39,860 nt of DNA from Streptococcus sinensis (GCF_000767835.1 NZ_JPEN01000068.1:86089-125948); one strand, 5' to 3'; positions 9,502 to 17,339 are shown, numbered from the stretch's first letter. Notes: generated from the letters alone by a model not told the origin. Translations and numbers: made by a program.

Positions 9502-10056
9502 ATGAACAAGAACAGAGCATTTCTTCTTGCCCTTCCAGCTATTGGTGCTGCTTTCCTAGCTGTACTCTCCCAGCTTAGTTTCTCCATTGGGACCATTCCC
9601 ATTACCCTACAGACCTTTGCTGTCGGTTTGATTGCGACCATTTTTAAGCCTCGTGAAGCGGTGTTGTCTGTTCTGCTCTATCTGCTGCTGGGTGCTATTG
9701 GCCTGCCAGTCTTTGCCGGAGGAAGCGGTGGTTTTCAAGCCCTCTTCGGGCCAAGCGCAGGCTATCTTTGGGCTTATCTGCTCTTTGCATTGCTCACTTC
9801 TAGTTTGACAAGTAAGGATAGCAAGTTTTACACGATCTTTTTGGCTAACCTGCTCGGAGATGCACTGGTCTTTGTCGGTGGCGTAATCGGACTTCATTTT
9901 CTGGCTAACATGGGATTTTCCAAGGCCATTGCTGTTGGTGTCACACCTTTCATTCTTCCTGATCTTTTAAAAATTGTCGCAATCACTCTCATCAGCATTC
10001 CTATGTTTAGGAGTCTGGCTTTTCATTCCTATTTTTCAGACAATAAAAACGGATAG
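9502..10056 (+). CDS. bioY: Biotin transporter BioY (ECF S-component)
   Basis: A 184-residue, six-helix hydrophobic protein with BioY features: IPITLQTFAVGL near residues 34-45 and the Gly-rich LPVFAGGSGGFQALFGPSAGYLWAY near 73-97, where biotin binds in characterised homologues. BioY captures biotin at the cytoplasmic membrane and works with the ECF module (EcfA, EcfA', EcfT), which is not encoded in this window. A lone bioY suggests the organism takes up rather than makes biotin. Its stop codon TAG is inside the left arm of the terminator shared with the convergent ydbC-like gene. Confidence 0.92.
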   Translation: MNKNRAFLLALPAIGAAFLAVLSQLSFSIGTIPITLQTFAVGLIATIFKPREAVLSVLLYLLLGAIGLPVFAGGSGGFQALFGPSAGYLWAYLLFALLTSSLTSKDSKFYTIFLANLLGDALVFVGGVIGLHFLANMGFSKAIAVGVTPFILPDLLKIVAITLISIPMFRSLAFHSYFSDNKNG

Positions 10057-10077
10057 ACTTTGCGTCTATCCATTTTT
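10051..10077. terminator. Bidirectional terminator shared by bioY and ydbC-like gene
   Basis: GGATAGAC (10051-10058) pairs perfectly with GTCTATCC (10064-10071) around 5 nt. On the plus strand ATTTTTAAA follows; on the minus strand GTTTTTATT follows. Each arm, read on its own strand, encodes Gly-stop (GGATAG) of the gene that enters it. Confidence 0.85.
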
Positions 10078-10281
10078 AAATGCATCCAAAAGAACTTGAA
10101 ATTCTTCATTGGAAAGGGTAATTCCCTTGCCCATCTTGCTGTGGTCAGGACTCCAAGTTCGGATATCGTACTTGGCTGGCGCACCGTTAAAACTTACGCG
10201 GTTGAGTTCTTTGGTCCAGCCTTTTTCATTTTCCGATAAAACGAGCAATTTTTCCTCGATTTCAAATTTAAATTCTGCCAT
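10066..10281 (-). CDS. ydbC: YdbC/PC4-like single-stranded DNA-binding protein
   Basis: A 71-residue protein matching the bacterial YdbC branch of the PC4 (transcriptional coactivator p15) fold: FKFEIEEKLLVLSENEKGW, then KELNRVSFNGAPAKYDIRTW and KMGKGITLSNEEFQVLLDAF. The lactococcal homologue YdbC binds single-stranded DNA with the PC4 fold, so a role in DNA or RNA transactions is likely, but the physiological target is unknown. AAGAGGTAAAG precedes the ATG. It converges on bioY and ends inside the shared terminator. Confidence 0.87.
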   Translation of the reverse strand: MAEFKFEIEEKLLVLSENEKGWTKELNRVSFNGAPAKYDIRTWSPDHSKMGKGITLSNEEFQVLLDAFKNG

Positions 10282-10325
10282 ACTTTACCTCTTTTCTACT
10301 TTCTATCTCATTATTCGTAAAAGAT

Positions 10326-10355
10326 TTTACTTTTTTAATTATTTTATTATATAAT
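10326..10355 (+). promoter_or_regulatory. Promoter of the gene at 10386
   Basis: TTTACT (10326-10331) and TATAAT (10350-10355) have an 18-bp spacer. The region is very A/T rich and also carries the start region of the divergent ydbC-like gene. Confidence 0.55.
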
Positions 10356-10385
10356 ATATTGTAACAAGTTATGGAGATTTTAGCT

Positions 10386-10727
10386 ATGAAAAAATATCTC
10401 GAAATGATTTTACAAAAAACTAATGAGTTTATCAACTACAAAAAGACAGATAAGGAAGAGGACGACAACAGTCACATCCTGCAGACCATTGACCTGGCTC
10501 TGCGGAAAAATTCTGGTGTCCATGTTATTTTTCTGGATAAGAATTTTACTGGCGATATTGTCAAATATGACCGTGACCGCCAGCAGTTAATTGTCAAGAA
10601 TTTCAAAAAAAGCATGACAACCATCATCCGTGTGCCTGATATCCAGCGCATCAGTCTGGTCCCCAATAATATCCGTGAAGCTCAAAAGAAAGATATTCGG
10701 CTCGAAAGTCGCAAACCAAAAAAATAA
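10386..10727 (+). CDS. Conserved-looking small cytoplasmic protein, unknown function
   Basis: 113 residues from ATG 10386 (GGAG at 10373-10376). An earlier in-frame ATG at 10371 lacks a ribosome site and is less likely. The protein is highly charged and soluble. A helical N-terminus (LEMILQKTNEFINYKK) is followed by a likely beta-rich segment (VHVIFLDKNFTGDIVKYD, QLIVKNFKKSMTTIIRVPDIQRISLV) and a basic tail ending RKPKK. The pattern of a short beta-barrel with a final DIQRI-type strand recalls YolD-like or Sm-like folds, but I cannot assign it. It is a single gene closed by a strong terminator. Confidence 0.75.
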   Translation: MKKYLEMILQKTNEFINYKKTDKEEDDNSHILQTIDLALRKNSGVHVIFLDKNFTGDIVKYDRDRQQLIVKNFKKSMTTIIRVPDIQRISLVPNNIREAQKKDIRLESRKPKK

Positions 10728-10762
10728 CTCTTCAAATCAAAAGCGATTTGAAGAGTTTTTTA
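10727..10762 (+). terminator. Strong intrinsic terminator
   Basis: ACTCTTCAAATC (10727-10738) and GATTTGAAGAGT (10745-10756) form a perfect 12-bp stem with a 6-nt loop followed by TTTTTTA. It ends the transcript of the 113-residue protein gene. Confidence 0.9.
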
Positions 10763-10872
10763 TCTTTGAAAGTCAATGGCAGTATTTATAGGATAACTAG
10801 TTCTGCTATCAATTCGCATCAGTACAGGCAAGTCTTGCTTAACTAGCAAATTCCTCCTGACTTTGCTCCGAA

Positions 10873-12159
10873 TTAAGCACGAACAGTCACACTGCTGCCA
10901 TCTTCTTTGTATAGATTTATTAAGCCTTCCTTGCGGGCACGAACCATATCACCAGCTTGGACTGGCTGTGGAACGGTAATCGTCAGCAATTCCATTGGAT
11001 TCGGCGCGCGGTCAATCTTATTGCCCTTGTCATCATGGAGGTCAGTAATGTAAGTTTCAAAATGGCGGAAACCAGGTCCGTAGAATTCTACCTGATCGCC
11101 TTCATGGATAACATTCCGCTGGCGAATGGTCGCAGTTTGTGTGGCCTCATCATAAGCAACCACTTCAGCAACGAACTTATATTCTGGAATCTTACGGCGG
11201 GCTCCGAAAAGCTGCTCATTCTCAGTTGGCGTATGATAGTAAAAGCCAGTTGCCAGCTCACGTTGGGCTACTTTCCACATTTCATCTACCAAATCTTGCT
11301 TAATAGATTCAAACTTTTCTGGACTTTCCAAATAGGCGTCCACAGCTGCTTTGTAACAGTTGGTCACCGTCGAAACGTAGTGAATAGACTTCATCCGACC
11401 TTCGATTTTCAAACTATCAACACCGTTTTCAATCATATCAGGAATGCGGTCAATCATGGACATATCAACTGCGGACATGGAGAATTCCTCTGGAACTGCT
11501 CCCTGTAAACTCTTGCGTTCTTGACCAAAAGGCATATCGTAAAGATCATATTTCCAGCGACAAGATTGCGAGCAGCCACCACGGTTAGCGTCACGCATAC
11601 TCATGTGATTGGAAAGGGTACAACGGCCAGAGTAAGAAATACACATGGCCCCGTGAACGAAAGCTTCAATTTCAACATCTGTACGCTTGCGAATCTCAGC
11701 TAGCTCGGCCATAGAAACCTCACGCGCCAAAACGACCCGTGTCAAACCAAGATTTTTCCAAAATTCAAGCGTTTCATAGTTAGTGGCACTTGCTTGCGTT
11801 GACAGATGAATCTCCAGACCAGGCGCTTCTGATGCCGCGATGGCAATCAGGGCTGGGTCAGAAACAATAACAGCTGCAATCCCGATATCCCGCAAACGAC
11901 GGAACCATTCTCCAGCTCCAGCTTCATTTCCTTCGTGCATGACCATATTAGCTGCTACATAGACCTTGGCACCATACTCAGCCGCAAACTGAACCCCTTC
12001 TTCCATTTGCTCAAAAGTGAAGTTTCCCGCACGACTGCGCAAACCATAGGCTTGACCACCAATAAAAACAGCATCTGCCCCATAACGAACAGCTACTTTT
12101 AACTTTTCTAACGTACCAGCTGGTGAGAGCACCTCTGGACGTTTTAATTTTTTTGTCAT
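10873..12159 (-). CDS. trhP2: U32 family protein, tRNA hydroxylation protein TrhP2-like (YrrO homologue)
   Basis: 428 residues from the ATG at 12159, which has AGGAGA 5 nt upstream; the six extra residues from 12177 lack a ribosome site. The U32 core is visible: PEVLSPAGTLEKLKVAVRYGADAVFIGG at the N-terminus and the cysteine-containing block GAMCISYSGRCTLSN with GGCSQSCRW near residues 165-205. These four cysteines are expected to hold an iron-sulfur cluster. U32 proteins were called collagenase-like, but the TrhP/YrrN/YrrO branch is needed for 5-hydroxyuridine at tRNA position 34, with prephenate as the likely oxygen-donor route. It pairs with the second U32 gene upstream, though a terminator and its own TTGCTT/TAAAAT promoter separate them. 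Confidence 0.85.
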   Translation of the reverse strand: MTKKLKRPEVLSPAGTLEKLKVAVRYGADAVFIGGQAYGLRSRAGNFTFEQMEEGVQFAAEYGAKVYVAANMVMHEGNEAGAGEWFRRLRDIGIAAVIVSDPALIAIAASEAPGLEIHLSTQASATNYETLEFWKNLGLTRVVLAREVSMAELAEIRKRTDVEIEAFVHGAMCISYSGRCTLSNHMSMRDANRGGCSQSCRWKYDLYDMPFGQERKSLQGAVPEEFSMSAVDMSMIDRIPDMIENGVDSLKIEGRMKSIHYVSTVTNCYKAAVDAYLESPEKFESIKQDLVDEMWKVAQRELATGFYYHTPTENEQLFGARRKIPEYKFVAEVVAYDEATQTATIRQRNVIHEGDQVEFYGPGFRHFETYITDLHDDKGNKIDRAPNPMELLTITVPQPVQAGDMVRARKEGLINLYKEDGSSVTVRA

Positions 12160-12206
12160 CTTTTCTCCTATTTGCAATATAAAAGTGTTGATGTTTAACC
12201 TTATCT

Positions 12207-12235
12207 ATTTTATAGCAATTTACTGCTAAAAGCAA
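12207..12235 (-). promoter_or_regulatory. Promoter of the TrhP2-like gene
   Basis: On the minus strand TTGCTT (12235-12230) and TAAAAT (12212-12207) have a 17-bp spacer. The spacer contains the imperfect palindrome AGCAGTAAATTGCT. The transcript leader would be about 40 nt. Confidence 0.7.
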
Positions 12236-12285
12236 GATAAGCAACTTTATTTTTACAATTCTAATTCCGATATTCGAATTAAATC

Positions 12286-12311
12286 AAAAAAGCAACTGGA
12301 CATGCAGTTGC
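12286..12311 (-). terminator. Terminator after the TrhP1-like gene
   Basis: On the minus strand GCAACTG (12311-12305) pairs with CAGTTGC (12298-12292) around 6 nt, then six Ts. It lies 8 bases after the TrhP1-like stop and separates it from TrhP2. Confidence 0.85.
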
Positions 12312-12318
12312 CCTATAT

Positions 12319-13248
12319 TTATTTTACCATATCTGGATCATAATCATAAAAACCAGTATCCAGAAAACGATTCTTCGGATGCAGTTTATGAACCAACTCA
12401 TCCAGCAAGAAGGCTTGGTCATGGGTAAATTCACCTTTTTCAAGCAAGTCACGGGCTCGGATAAAGAGCTTGACAATCTCGACAAAATTCTGACCTGGCG
12501 TATAAAGTCCTTCCAGCTTCCAGTGGGTAAAGCCATGTTCAACTAATTCTCCCAATTTGGTCATCAAATCCAGATCATTATTGGCAAAAATATGCGTACC
12601 ATGATTGTCTTCAAAAATCGAATAATGACTTTTGGGATCACTTGGCTCTGCTAAGAAAAGGTCCCTTTCTCTGGTCTTTTCATCATCTATATGCGTAAAA
12701 TTGTAGTAATTTTGCAGGAGAGGTCGCTTCGAATGATGGATAACACTGGCACCGTAAACTAAGATTTCGGCAGGGATTTCCAGAATTTCTGGCATCTTAA
12801 AGAGCTCAGCCGATGGGATTTCACGCGCTAAAACCGCTTCAGAGACACCAGCATTTTTGCCCCAAAAGTTGATCTGACGGCTGCTGGTAACCATAGTAGA
12901 GGCATCATAAATAGTCTTAAAATTGTAGCCATCACGCTGCAGGACGTAAAAAACACCTGCATCTCCGACTGTAATGTAATCAACCCCAATCTCTTGAAGA
13001 TAGTCTAAATACGGCTTAATTTTATCCATCATATCTTGGTGCATGAGAGCGTTTACGGCAACTGTCAACTCTTTCCCGTGCTGATGGACTAGAGAAGAAA
13101 TACGATTTAATTCATCATAAGTGAAATTATGAGGCAATCGAAGACCATAATTTTTTTCACCGACATAAATTCTATCAACTCCTGCCTGTAAGAGTTGCTC
13201 AACTTGCTCTACACTTTCAGCTGTAGCTGTAATAATTATCTTTTTCAT
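12319..13248 (-). CDS. trhP1: U32 family protein, TrhP1-like (YrrN homologue), no cluster cysteines
   Basis: A 309-residue U32 protein: TATAESVEQVEQLLQAGVDRIYVG at the start, EVAVNALMHQ-like VNALMHQDMM near residue 65 and VLAREIPSAELF near 140. At the place where TrhP2 has the cysteine block, this protein has LVYGASVIHHSKRPLLQNYYNF, so the iron-sulfur ligands are absent. Bacillus YrrN/YrrO form a similar short/long pair, and both are involved in 5-hydroxyuridine formation at tRNA wobble positions. A cluster-less partner in a heterodimer is a reasonable inference. The ATG has no Shine-Dalgarno; a TGTTATAAT box ends 7 nt before it (see findings). Confidence 0.83.
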   Translation of the reverse strand: MKKIIITATAESVEQVEQLLQAGVDRIYVGEKNYGLRLPHNFTYDELNRISSLVHQHGKELTVAVNALMHQDMMDKIKPYLDYLQEIGVDYITVGDAGVFYVLQRDGYNFKTIYDASTMVTSSRQINFWGKNAGVSEAVLAREIPSAELFKMPEILEIPAEILVYGASVIHHSKRPLLQNYYNFTHIDDEKTRERDLFLAEPSDPKSHYSIFEDNHGTHIFANNDLDLMTKLGELVEHGFTHWKLEGLYTPGQNFVEIVKLFIRARDLLEKGEFTHDQAFLLDELVHKLHPKNRFLDTGFYDYDPDMVK

Positions 13249-13255
13249 ACCATCT

Positions 13256-13264
13256 ATTATAACA
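13256..13264 (-). promoter_or_regulatory. Extended -10 box abutting the TrhP1-like ATG
   Basis: On the minus strand TGTTATAAT ends at 13256, leaving AGATGGT before the ATG at 13248. The expected transcription start falls on or next to the A of the ATG, and no Shine-Dalgarno is present. Confidence 0.6.
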
Positions 13265-13342
13265 AAAAAATATTTACTAGCTATTCTTAATTCGAATTTA
13301 GTCGTTTTGTAATGTTCTTGTAATATTTTAAACAGACAAACA

Positions 13343-13351
13343 TGGTAAAAT
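13343..13351 (+). promoter_or_regulatory. Extended -10 box of the DUF3270 gene
   Basis: TGGTAAAAT (13343-13351) is followed by AAGGAGAG just before the ATG at 13378. No good -35 at standard spacing is visible. Confidence 0.6.
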
Positions 13352-13377
13352 TATAGAGTACTGAAGGAGAGAGAATT

Positions 13378-13677
13378 ATGCCCGTAAGAAAATACCAACA
13401 ATATGATGACCCTATTGACTATACCTATCAAGATGAAACTATACAATCCCCACTCTATCAAGAGTATCTACCTGAAGCTGAATCCGATCCAAAGTTAAGT
13501 GAATTGTTCTTCTTTTTAAATATTGCTGTTTTCTGTGTTTTAACCGTTTTATTTAGTTTTATATTTTTGGCTTTCAAAGTAAATGCTTTTATAGCTTTTG
13601 TACTTGCCATCGCAACTAGTTTGTTTGCTATTCAGCTCTATCGAACATTTGCAAAAAAACATTCTGATAAAAATTAA
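13378..13677 (+). CDS. DUF3270 family membrane protein
   Basis: A 99-residue protein: an acidic, Tyr-rich N-terminal cytoplasmic or extracytoplasmic half (RKYQQYDDPIDYTYQDE) and two membrane helices (LFFFLNIAVFCVLTVLFSFI and FIAFVLAIATSLFAIQLY), then a short basic tail. The Y-rich start followed by two helices is what I know as DUF3270, a family confined to streptococci and close relatives with no known function. AAGGAGAG lies 7 nt upstream. It is a single gene, followed by the inverted-repeat element at 13703. Confidence 0.8.
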   Translation: MPVRKYQQYDDPIDYTYQDETIQSPLYQEYLPEAESDPKLSELFFFLNIAVFCVLTVLFSFIFLAFKVNAFIAFVLAIATSLFAIQLYRTFAKKHSDKN

Positions 13678-13702
13678 TTTATGTCCCTACAATTTTGAAA
13701 AG

Positions 13703-13861
13703 GAGGCTGAGACAAAAAGATTTCAATTTTTAAAAATCTTAATTATTAAGCTCTTCAAATCTATAATTAAATGCAAAAAGCGAACAAAGCAGAATTCTGA
13801 TTACCAGAAAACTAGTTTTGTTCGCTTTTTATATTTGAGGTCGGACTTTTGTCCCAGCCTC
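13703..13861. repeat. Nested inverted-repeat intergenic element, also a bidirectional terminator
   Basis: The outer arms are GAGGCTGAGACAAAA (13703-13717) and TTTTGTCCCAGCCTC (13847-13861), complementary except for one G-T pair. The inner arms AAAAAGCGAACAAA (13775-13788) and TTTGTTCGCTTTTT (13817-13830) pair perfectly over 14 bases around a 28-nt loop that contains CAGAATTCTG. The GAGGCTGGGACAAAA-like ends recur between genes in many streptococci and staphylococci, so this is probably a dispersed repeat. It sits between convergent genes and its inner hairpin has A and T runs on both sides, so it can end transcription both ways. Confidence 0.75.
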
Positions 13862-13869
13862 TTTTATAT

Positions 13870-14679
13870 TTACCAAGCATAATTTGGCTCCTGGCAGGCA
13901 ACCATCGCAGTCAATAACTCTTCTGGACTGACCTTCTTCAACCCTCCATAAACAGGGTCCTGAACCAAATAAGAAGGATCTAGATAATAAACAGCCAGGA
14001 TATCAGTGCCATCTACCGATAGCTCGTACCCTGTTCCCACAACATTGTGCTCTCCCTTGCGGCCTGGATAGAGAAGAGCGTTATTAACTGTATAATACAT
14101 AGGGTAGCCATCATCAATATTCTTGCGTAAGCGCTCCTTAAAAAGGCGCATATCTTCAGAATTCTTTGCACTACTGCTCACTGTCGCTAGATGGTAGCCC
14201 GCTTGACCTGCCGGCACTTCCGCATAGCCAAACAGATATTGATTTAAGACACGGACAGCATTGACATTATGGGTACCGAATGTCTCGTCGGTTCCCATCG
14301 CTCGCGCCAATTCTTCCTGACTGACATTGACCCCCTTGTAAGCTAAAATCATACTGACAGAAGTCGGTGCACAAGTATTCCAAGCTCTCTGAACCTGCAT
14401 AGGGACTTCCAAGCGTTTTCTGATTGAAAGAGCTGCTTCTTTGCTGGAAGGCTGTGTCGCTTGCTTACCATTTTCACTGCTTTGGCTGGGGCTTTCCGAC
14501 TCTGAGGAAATGGAATTCTGGCTAGTGCTAGATTGCTTAGAACTAGGTTGGCTAGTGCTCGAAGCTTGAGAAGAAGAGGCAGAGCTTCTAGACTGGGGTT
14601 TGTCCGAAGATTTCTGCTGGGAACAAGCCAGCAAACAGAATGCCATCCCAAACAAGGCAATCATTTTTAAACTCTTCAT
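13870..14679 (-). CDS. C39-like peptidase family lipoprotein
   Basis: 269 residues from the ATG at 14679, preceded by AAAGGAGGT; the longer frame to 14730 has no ribosome site. A lipoprotein signal ends in the lipobox LLAC with Cys19, to be lipidated by Lgt and cut by LspA. A Ser/Gln-rich linker of about 70 residues follows, then a papain-like Peptidase_C39_2 domain. It has a Gln-x-Ala-type approach to the nucleophile in NTCAPTSVSMIL, a His in GEHNVVGTGYEL and an Asp in VYYLDPSY. The domain is seen in cell-surface cysteine peptidases and peptide-processing enzymes; the substrate is unknown. It is likely anchored outside the cytoplasmic membrane, with the Ser linker spanning part of the wall. 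Confidence 0.82.
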   Translation of the reverse strand: MKSLKMIALFGMAFCLLACSQQKSSDKPQSRSSASSSQASSTSQPSSKQSSTSQNSISSESESPSQSSENGKQATQPSSKEAALSIRKRLEVPMQVQRAWNTCAPTSVSMILAYKGVNVSQEELARAMGTDETFGTHNVNAVRVLNQYLFGYAEVPAGQAGYHLATVSSSAKNSEDMRLFKERLRKNIDDGYPMYYTVNNALLYPGRKGEHNVVGTGYELSVDGTDILAVYYLDPSYLVQDPVYGGLKKVSPEELLTAMVACQEPNYAW

Positions 14680-14731
14680 ATCAATACCTCCTTTTATAAA
14701 TATGATAACGCTTTCTTTGGGAGAAATCAAG

Positions 14732-14758
14732 ATAGGCCAGCGGATGCCGGCCTATTTT
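14732..14758 (-). terminator. Hairpin after the YtxH gene
   Basis: ATAGGCC / GGCCTAT arms (14732-14738 and 14749-14755) extend through one mismatch to GC/GC around GGAT. The T run is on the plus-strand side (TTTTTT); on the minus strand the tail is only moderately T-rich, so termination of the YtxH operon is likely but not certain. Confidence 0.6.
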
Positions 14759-15208
14759 TTATTTCTCATTCTCTTTTGCTTCTGTTTCTAAATCAATGAT
14801 AATCTCTTCTGAAGGAGTTGTTTCCTCTTCTTCAGTCAGCGTCTCAGAGACTACTTCCTCAAAAATTTCCTCTTCTTTTTCAAATTTCTCTTTGATTTCT
14901 TGGAATTTATCCTGTGAGTAGTCTACCACTGATTTAGTTGTGTCTTTTACAGATTCTAACACTGTTTCGGCTGTGATTTCACCTTTTTCGACCTTCTCTT
15001 TGGTTTGGTTGATGGTCTTCACAGCTTGGTCAGAAAAATCTTTCACTGACTGGACGACTACCTCATGTGTCTTGTCTGGATTTTCCCGATAATCACTGAC
15101 AAAATCTTGTACTTTTTCCGTAACTTCTTTTCCCTTTTTACTGGTCAGAAAATACGCTGCTGCTGCACCAGAAACGGCACCTAACAAGAGTGATGAAATT
15201 TTTCCCAT
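14759..15208 (-). CDS. YtxH-domain protein
   Basis: A 149-residue protein with the YtxH start: a short hydrophobic segment (SSLLLGAVSGAAAAYFLTSKKGKE) and then a long charged helix with regular KV/EKV repeats, probably coiled coil, ending in a very acidic tail (EEEETTPSEEIIIDLETEAKE). YtxH proteins are membrane-tethered or envelope-associated and often linked to general stress; the molecular role is unknown. It follows the DUF948 gene by 15 bases, and the pair is downstream of lgt and hprK in streptococci. Its ribosome site is weak (TAGG), so translation may depend on coupling with DUF948. Confidence 0.85.
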   Translation of the reverse strand: MGKISSLLLGAVSGAAAAYFLTSKKGKEVTEKVQDFVSDYRENPDKTHEVVVQSVKDFSDQAVKTINQTKEKVEKGEITAETVLESVKDTTKSVVDYSQDKFQEIKEKFEKEEEIFEEVVSETLTEEEETTPSEEIIIDLETEAKENEK

Positions 15209-15223
15209 AATAAACCTACTTTC

Positions 15224-15619
15224 TTATTTTTTGAATAATTTTGATGCAAAACGAAGAGCAGTTAAACCTGCAGTTGTTTTCGCAGTTCCTTTTCCGGCTG
15301 CAACAGCCTTCTTGCTCAGTGTGCGAGCCTGATCATTCAAGTCAGATACAGACTCAGATAAATCTGCAACTGCCGTAAATAGCGGGTCAATGGTTGCGAC
15401 CTTTTGGTTTATATCATCTGTCAGAACGTTGACCTTAGCCAGTAAATCATTGGTTTGATGCAGGGTTACATTGACATCAGAAGTCAAAACTTTGATGGTG
15501 TTTTCTGTCTCATCTAGCATTTTCCCAGCCTTATCGCCGAGAGTTTTGACGGTAATGGTCATGTATATTAGAAAGACAATCAATGCGACAGCAACTAAAG
15601 TATAAGCAATTTCAAGCAT
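15224..15619 (-). CDS. DUF948 family membrane-anchored protein
   Basis: A 131-residue protein: one N-terminal membrane helix (IAYTLVAVALIVFLIYMTITV) then an amphipathic helical region with heptad-like spacing (MLDETENTIKVLTSDVNVTLHQTNDLLAKVNVL), a pattern of DUF948 resembling methyl-accepting-protein-like coiled coils. Function is unknown. GGAGA sits just upstream of the ATG. It lies 12 bases after lgt and immediately before the YtxH gene, matching the conserved order hprK-lgt-DUF948-YtxH. Confidence 0.85.
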   Translation of the reverse strand: MLEIAYTLVAVALIVFLIYMTITVKTLGDKAGKMLDETENTIKVLTSDVNVTLHQTNDLLAKVNVLTDDINQKVATIDPLFTAVADLSESVSDLNDQARTLSKKAVAAGKGTAKTTAGLTALRFASKLFKK

Positions 15620-15631
15620 AGTTTTCTCCTC

Positions 15632-16411
15632 TCATTCTTGATAATAGGGGGCTTGTTTTTTTCTCTGATAAATGATAATGCCAAGGCCCAGTAAAATCAG
15701 GGCAACAGACAGCCACTGAGATACACGAATACCTAGGAACATGAGACTATCTGTCCGCATACCTTCGATAATCATCCGACCAAAGCCGTACCAAATTAGG
15801 TAAAAGGCTGCCAATTCTCCCTGACGGAAGAATTTAGACCTACGTCGTAAAATCAGTATCAAGACAAAGCCAAGTAAATTCCAAACGGATTCGTATAAAA
15901 AGGTCGGCTGACGGTAAGCACCGTCTATGTACATATTGTCGCGAATGAAAGACGGCAGATAGTTGAGACTCTTGACCGCCACTCCATAGGCTTCTTGGTT
16001 AAAGAAATTGCCCCAACGGCCGATACTCTGGGCAATCAGGACACTTGGTGCCGCAATATCCAGAAAATCAACGGGATTGATCAGCCTTCTCTGTGAAAAG
16101 AAATAGAGGACTAGGGCGCCGGTTATCAAACCGCCATAGATGGCCAAGCCTCCATTCCAAATCTGAAAAATCTCAATCAGAGGCTGCTTGCTATAATAAG
16201 ACCATTCAAAAATCACATAGTAAAGCCGCGCTCCAAGGATAGCCAAAGGAAAGGCAATCAGGATAAAGTCTATAATATCATCTGGGATCATTTTCTTGCG
16301 TGGAGCTTCCTTCATAGCTAAGTAGACTGCTAAAATCAAGCCACTGACAATACAAAGAGCGTACCAACGGATGCTGAAGGGACCTACTGTAAAGGCTACT
16401 GGATCAAGCAT
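15632..16411 (-). CDS. lgt: Prolipoprotein diacylglyceryl transferase
   Basis: A 259-residue polytopic membrane enzyme. It attaches diacylglycerol from phosphatidylglycerol to the lipobox cysteine of lipoprotein precursors such as the C39-like protein encoded nearby. The Lgt signature is visible in [17 protein letters not shown] near residues 129-145, which contains the essential Arg and Asn. Other conserved parts are [10 protein letters not shown] near 15 and [14 protein letters not shown] near 87. Its ATG overlaps the end of hprK by 8 bases, so the two are co-translated. It is of the normal length for Gram-positive Lgt. Confidence 0.95.
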   Translation of the reverse strand: MLDPVAFTVGPFSIRWYALCIVSGLILAVYLAMKEAPRKKMIPDDIIDFILIAFPLAILGARLYYVIFEWSYYSKQPLIEIFQIWNGGLAIYGGLITGALVLYFFSQRRLINPVDFLDIAAPSVLIAQSIGRWGNFFNQEAYGVAVKSLNYLPSFIRDNMYIDGAYRQPTFLYESVWNLLGFVLILILRRRSKFFRQGELAAFYLIWYGFGRMIIEGMRTDSLMFLGIRVSQWLSVALILLGLGIIIYQRKKQAPYYQE

Positions 16412-17339
16412 CTGTCACCTCATTCTGGCTAATCAGATTAGTCAAGCGTTCCTCAAAAATCTTAGTGGCATCAAAGCCCATTTCCTTAGCCCGATAGTTC
16501 ATCGCTGCCGCTTCAATGACAACGGAAATATTACGCCCAGTCTTAACAGGAATACGGATACGCGGAATACCAACCCCTGCAATTTCCAGTTCCTCGGCGT
16601 TATTTCCTAAACGGTCAAATGCTTTATGTGAGTCATAATTTTCCAGATAAACCGCAATCTGAACCTGTGATGAATCCTTGACCGCGCTGGCGCCGTATAG
16701 ACTCATGACATCGATAATCCCAACTCCTCGGATTTCCAGAAGATGGCGCAGAATCTCAGCAGGCTCTCCCCAGAGGGTCATCTCATCCTTGGCATAGATG
16801 TCCACTCGGTCATCTGCAACTAGACGATGGCCTCGTTTGACAAGTTCAAGGCCAGTCTCGCTCTTACCGATTCCACTGTCCCCCTGTATCAGTACTCCCA
16901 TACCATAGATATCCATCAGAACCCCATGGACGCTGGTCCGTTCTGCCAAGCGTGAATCCAGATAACTAGATATTTCACCAGATAAGCGACTGGTAGGTGT
17001 CTTACTTCTAAGGATAGCAACCTTATTTTCTTCTGCAGCTTGGAGCATTTCCTCGGGAATTTCAAGTTTTCTCGCAATAATAACCACAGGCGTTTCAGGC
17101 TGAAACATTTTCAAAAGCACTTGATAACGATTGTGCGAGGTCATCTTCATCAGATAAGACCATTCTTTCATTCCGATTAGCTGAATACGCTCAGGTGTGT
17201 AGTAATCAAAATAGCCCGTCATTTCAAGTCCTGGACGAGAAATGTCAGAAGTCTGAATTTCTTTTTCTAAGAGATTTTCATCTCCGTATATCAGATGAAG
17301 TCGTACTTTATTTAATAGGTCTTTGACCTTTACAGACAT
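16404..17339 (-). CDS. hprK: HPr kinase/phosphorylase
   Basis: 311 residues, the standard length. It phosphorylates HPr on Ser46 when fructose-1,6-bisphosphate is high and removes the phosphate when Pi is high, setting carbon catabolite repression through CcpA. The Walker A motif GDSGIGKS is at 153-160, and the catalytic His is in [10 protein letters not shown] near 138. The HprK signature [20 protein letters not shown] is near 205-225. GGGAG precedes the ATG and a TGTTATAAT extended -10 lies at 17370-17378 on the minus strand. It is first in the operon with lgt, DUF948 and YtxH. Confidence 0.96.
   Translation of the reverse strand: MSVKVKDLLNKVRLHLIYGDENLLEKEIQTSDISRPGLEMTGYFDYYTPERIQLIGMKEWSYLMKMTSHNRYQVLLKMFQPETPVVIIARKLEIPEEMLQAAEENKVAILRSKTPTSRLSGEISSYLDSRLAERTSVHGVLMDIYGMGVLIQGDSGIGKSETGLELVKRGHRLVADDRVDIYAKDEMTLWGEPAEILRHLLEIRGVGIIDVMSLYGASAVKDSSQVQIAVYLENYDSHKAFDRLGNNAEELEIAGVGIPRIRIPVKTGRNISVVIEAAAMNYRAKEMGFDATKIFEERLTNLISQNEVTDA

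Noticed and set aside
12160-12177. Six-residue N-terminal extension of the TrhP2-like protein
   Set aside because: The ATG at 12159 has AGGAGA 5 nt upstream, and the extension starts inside that region without its own site.
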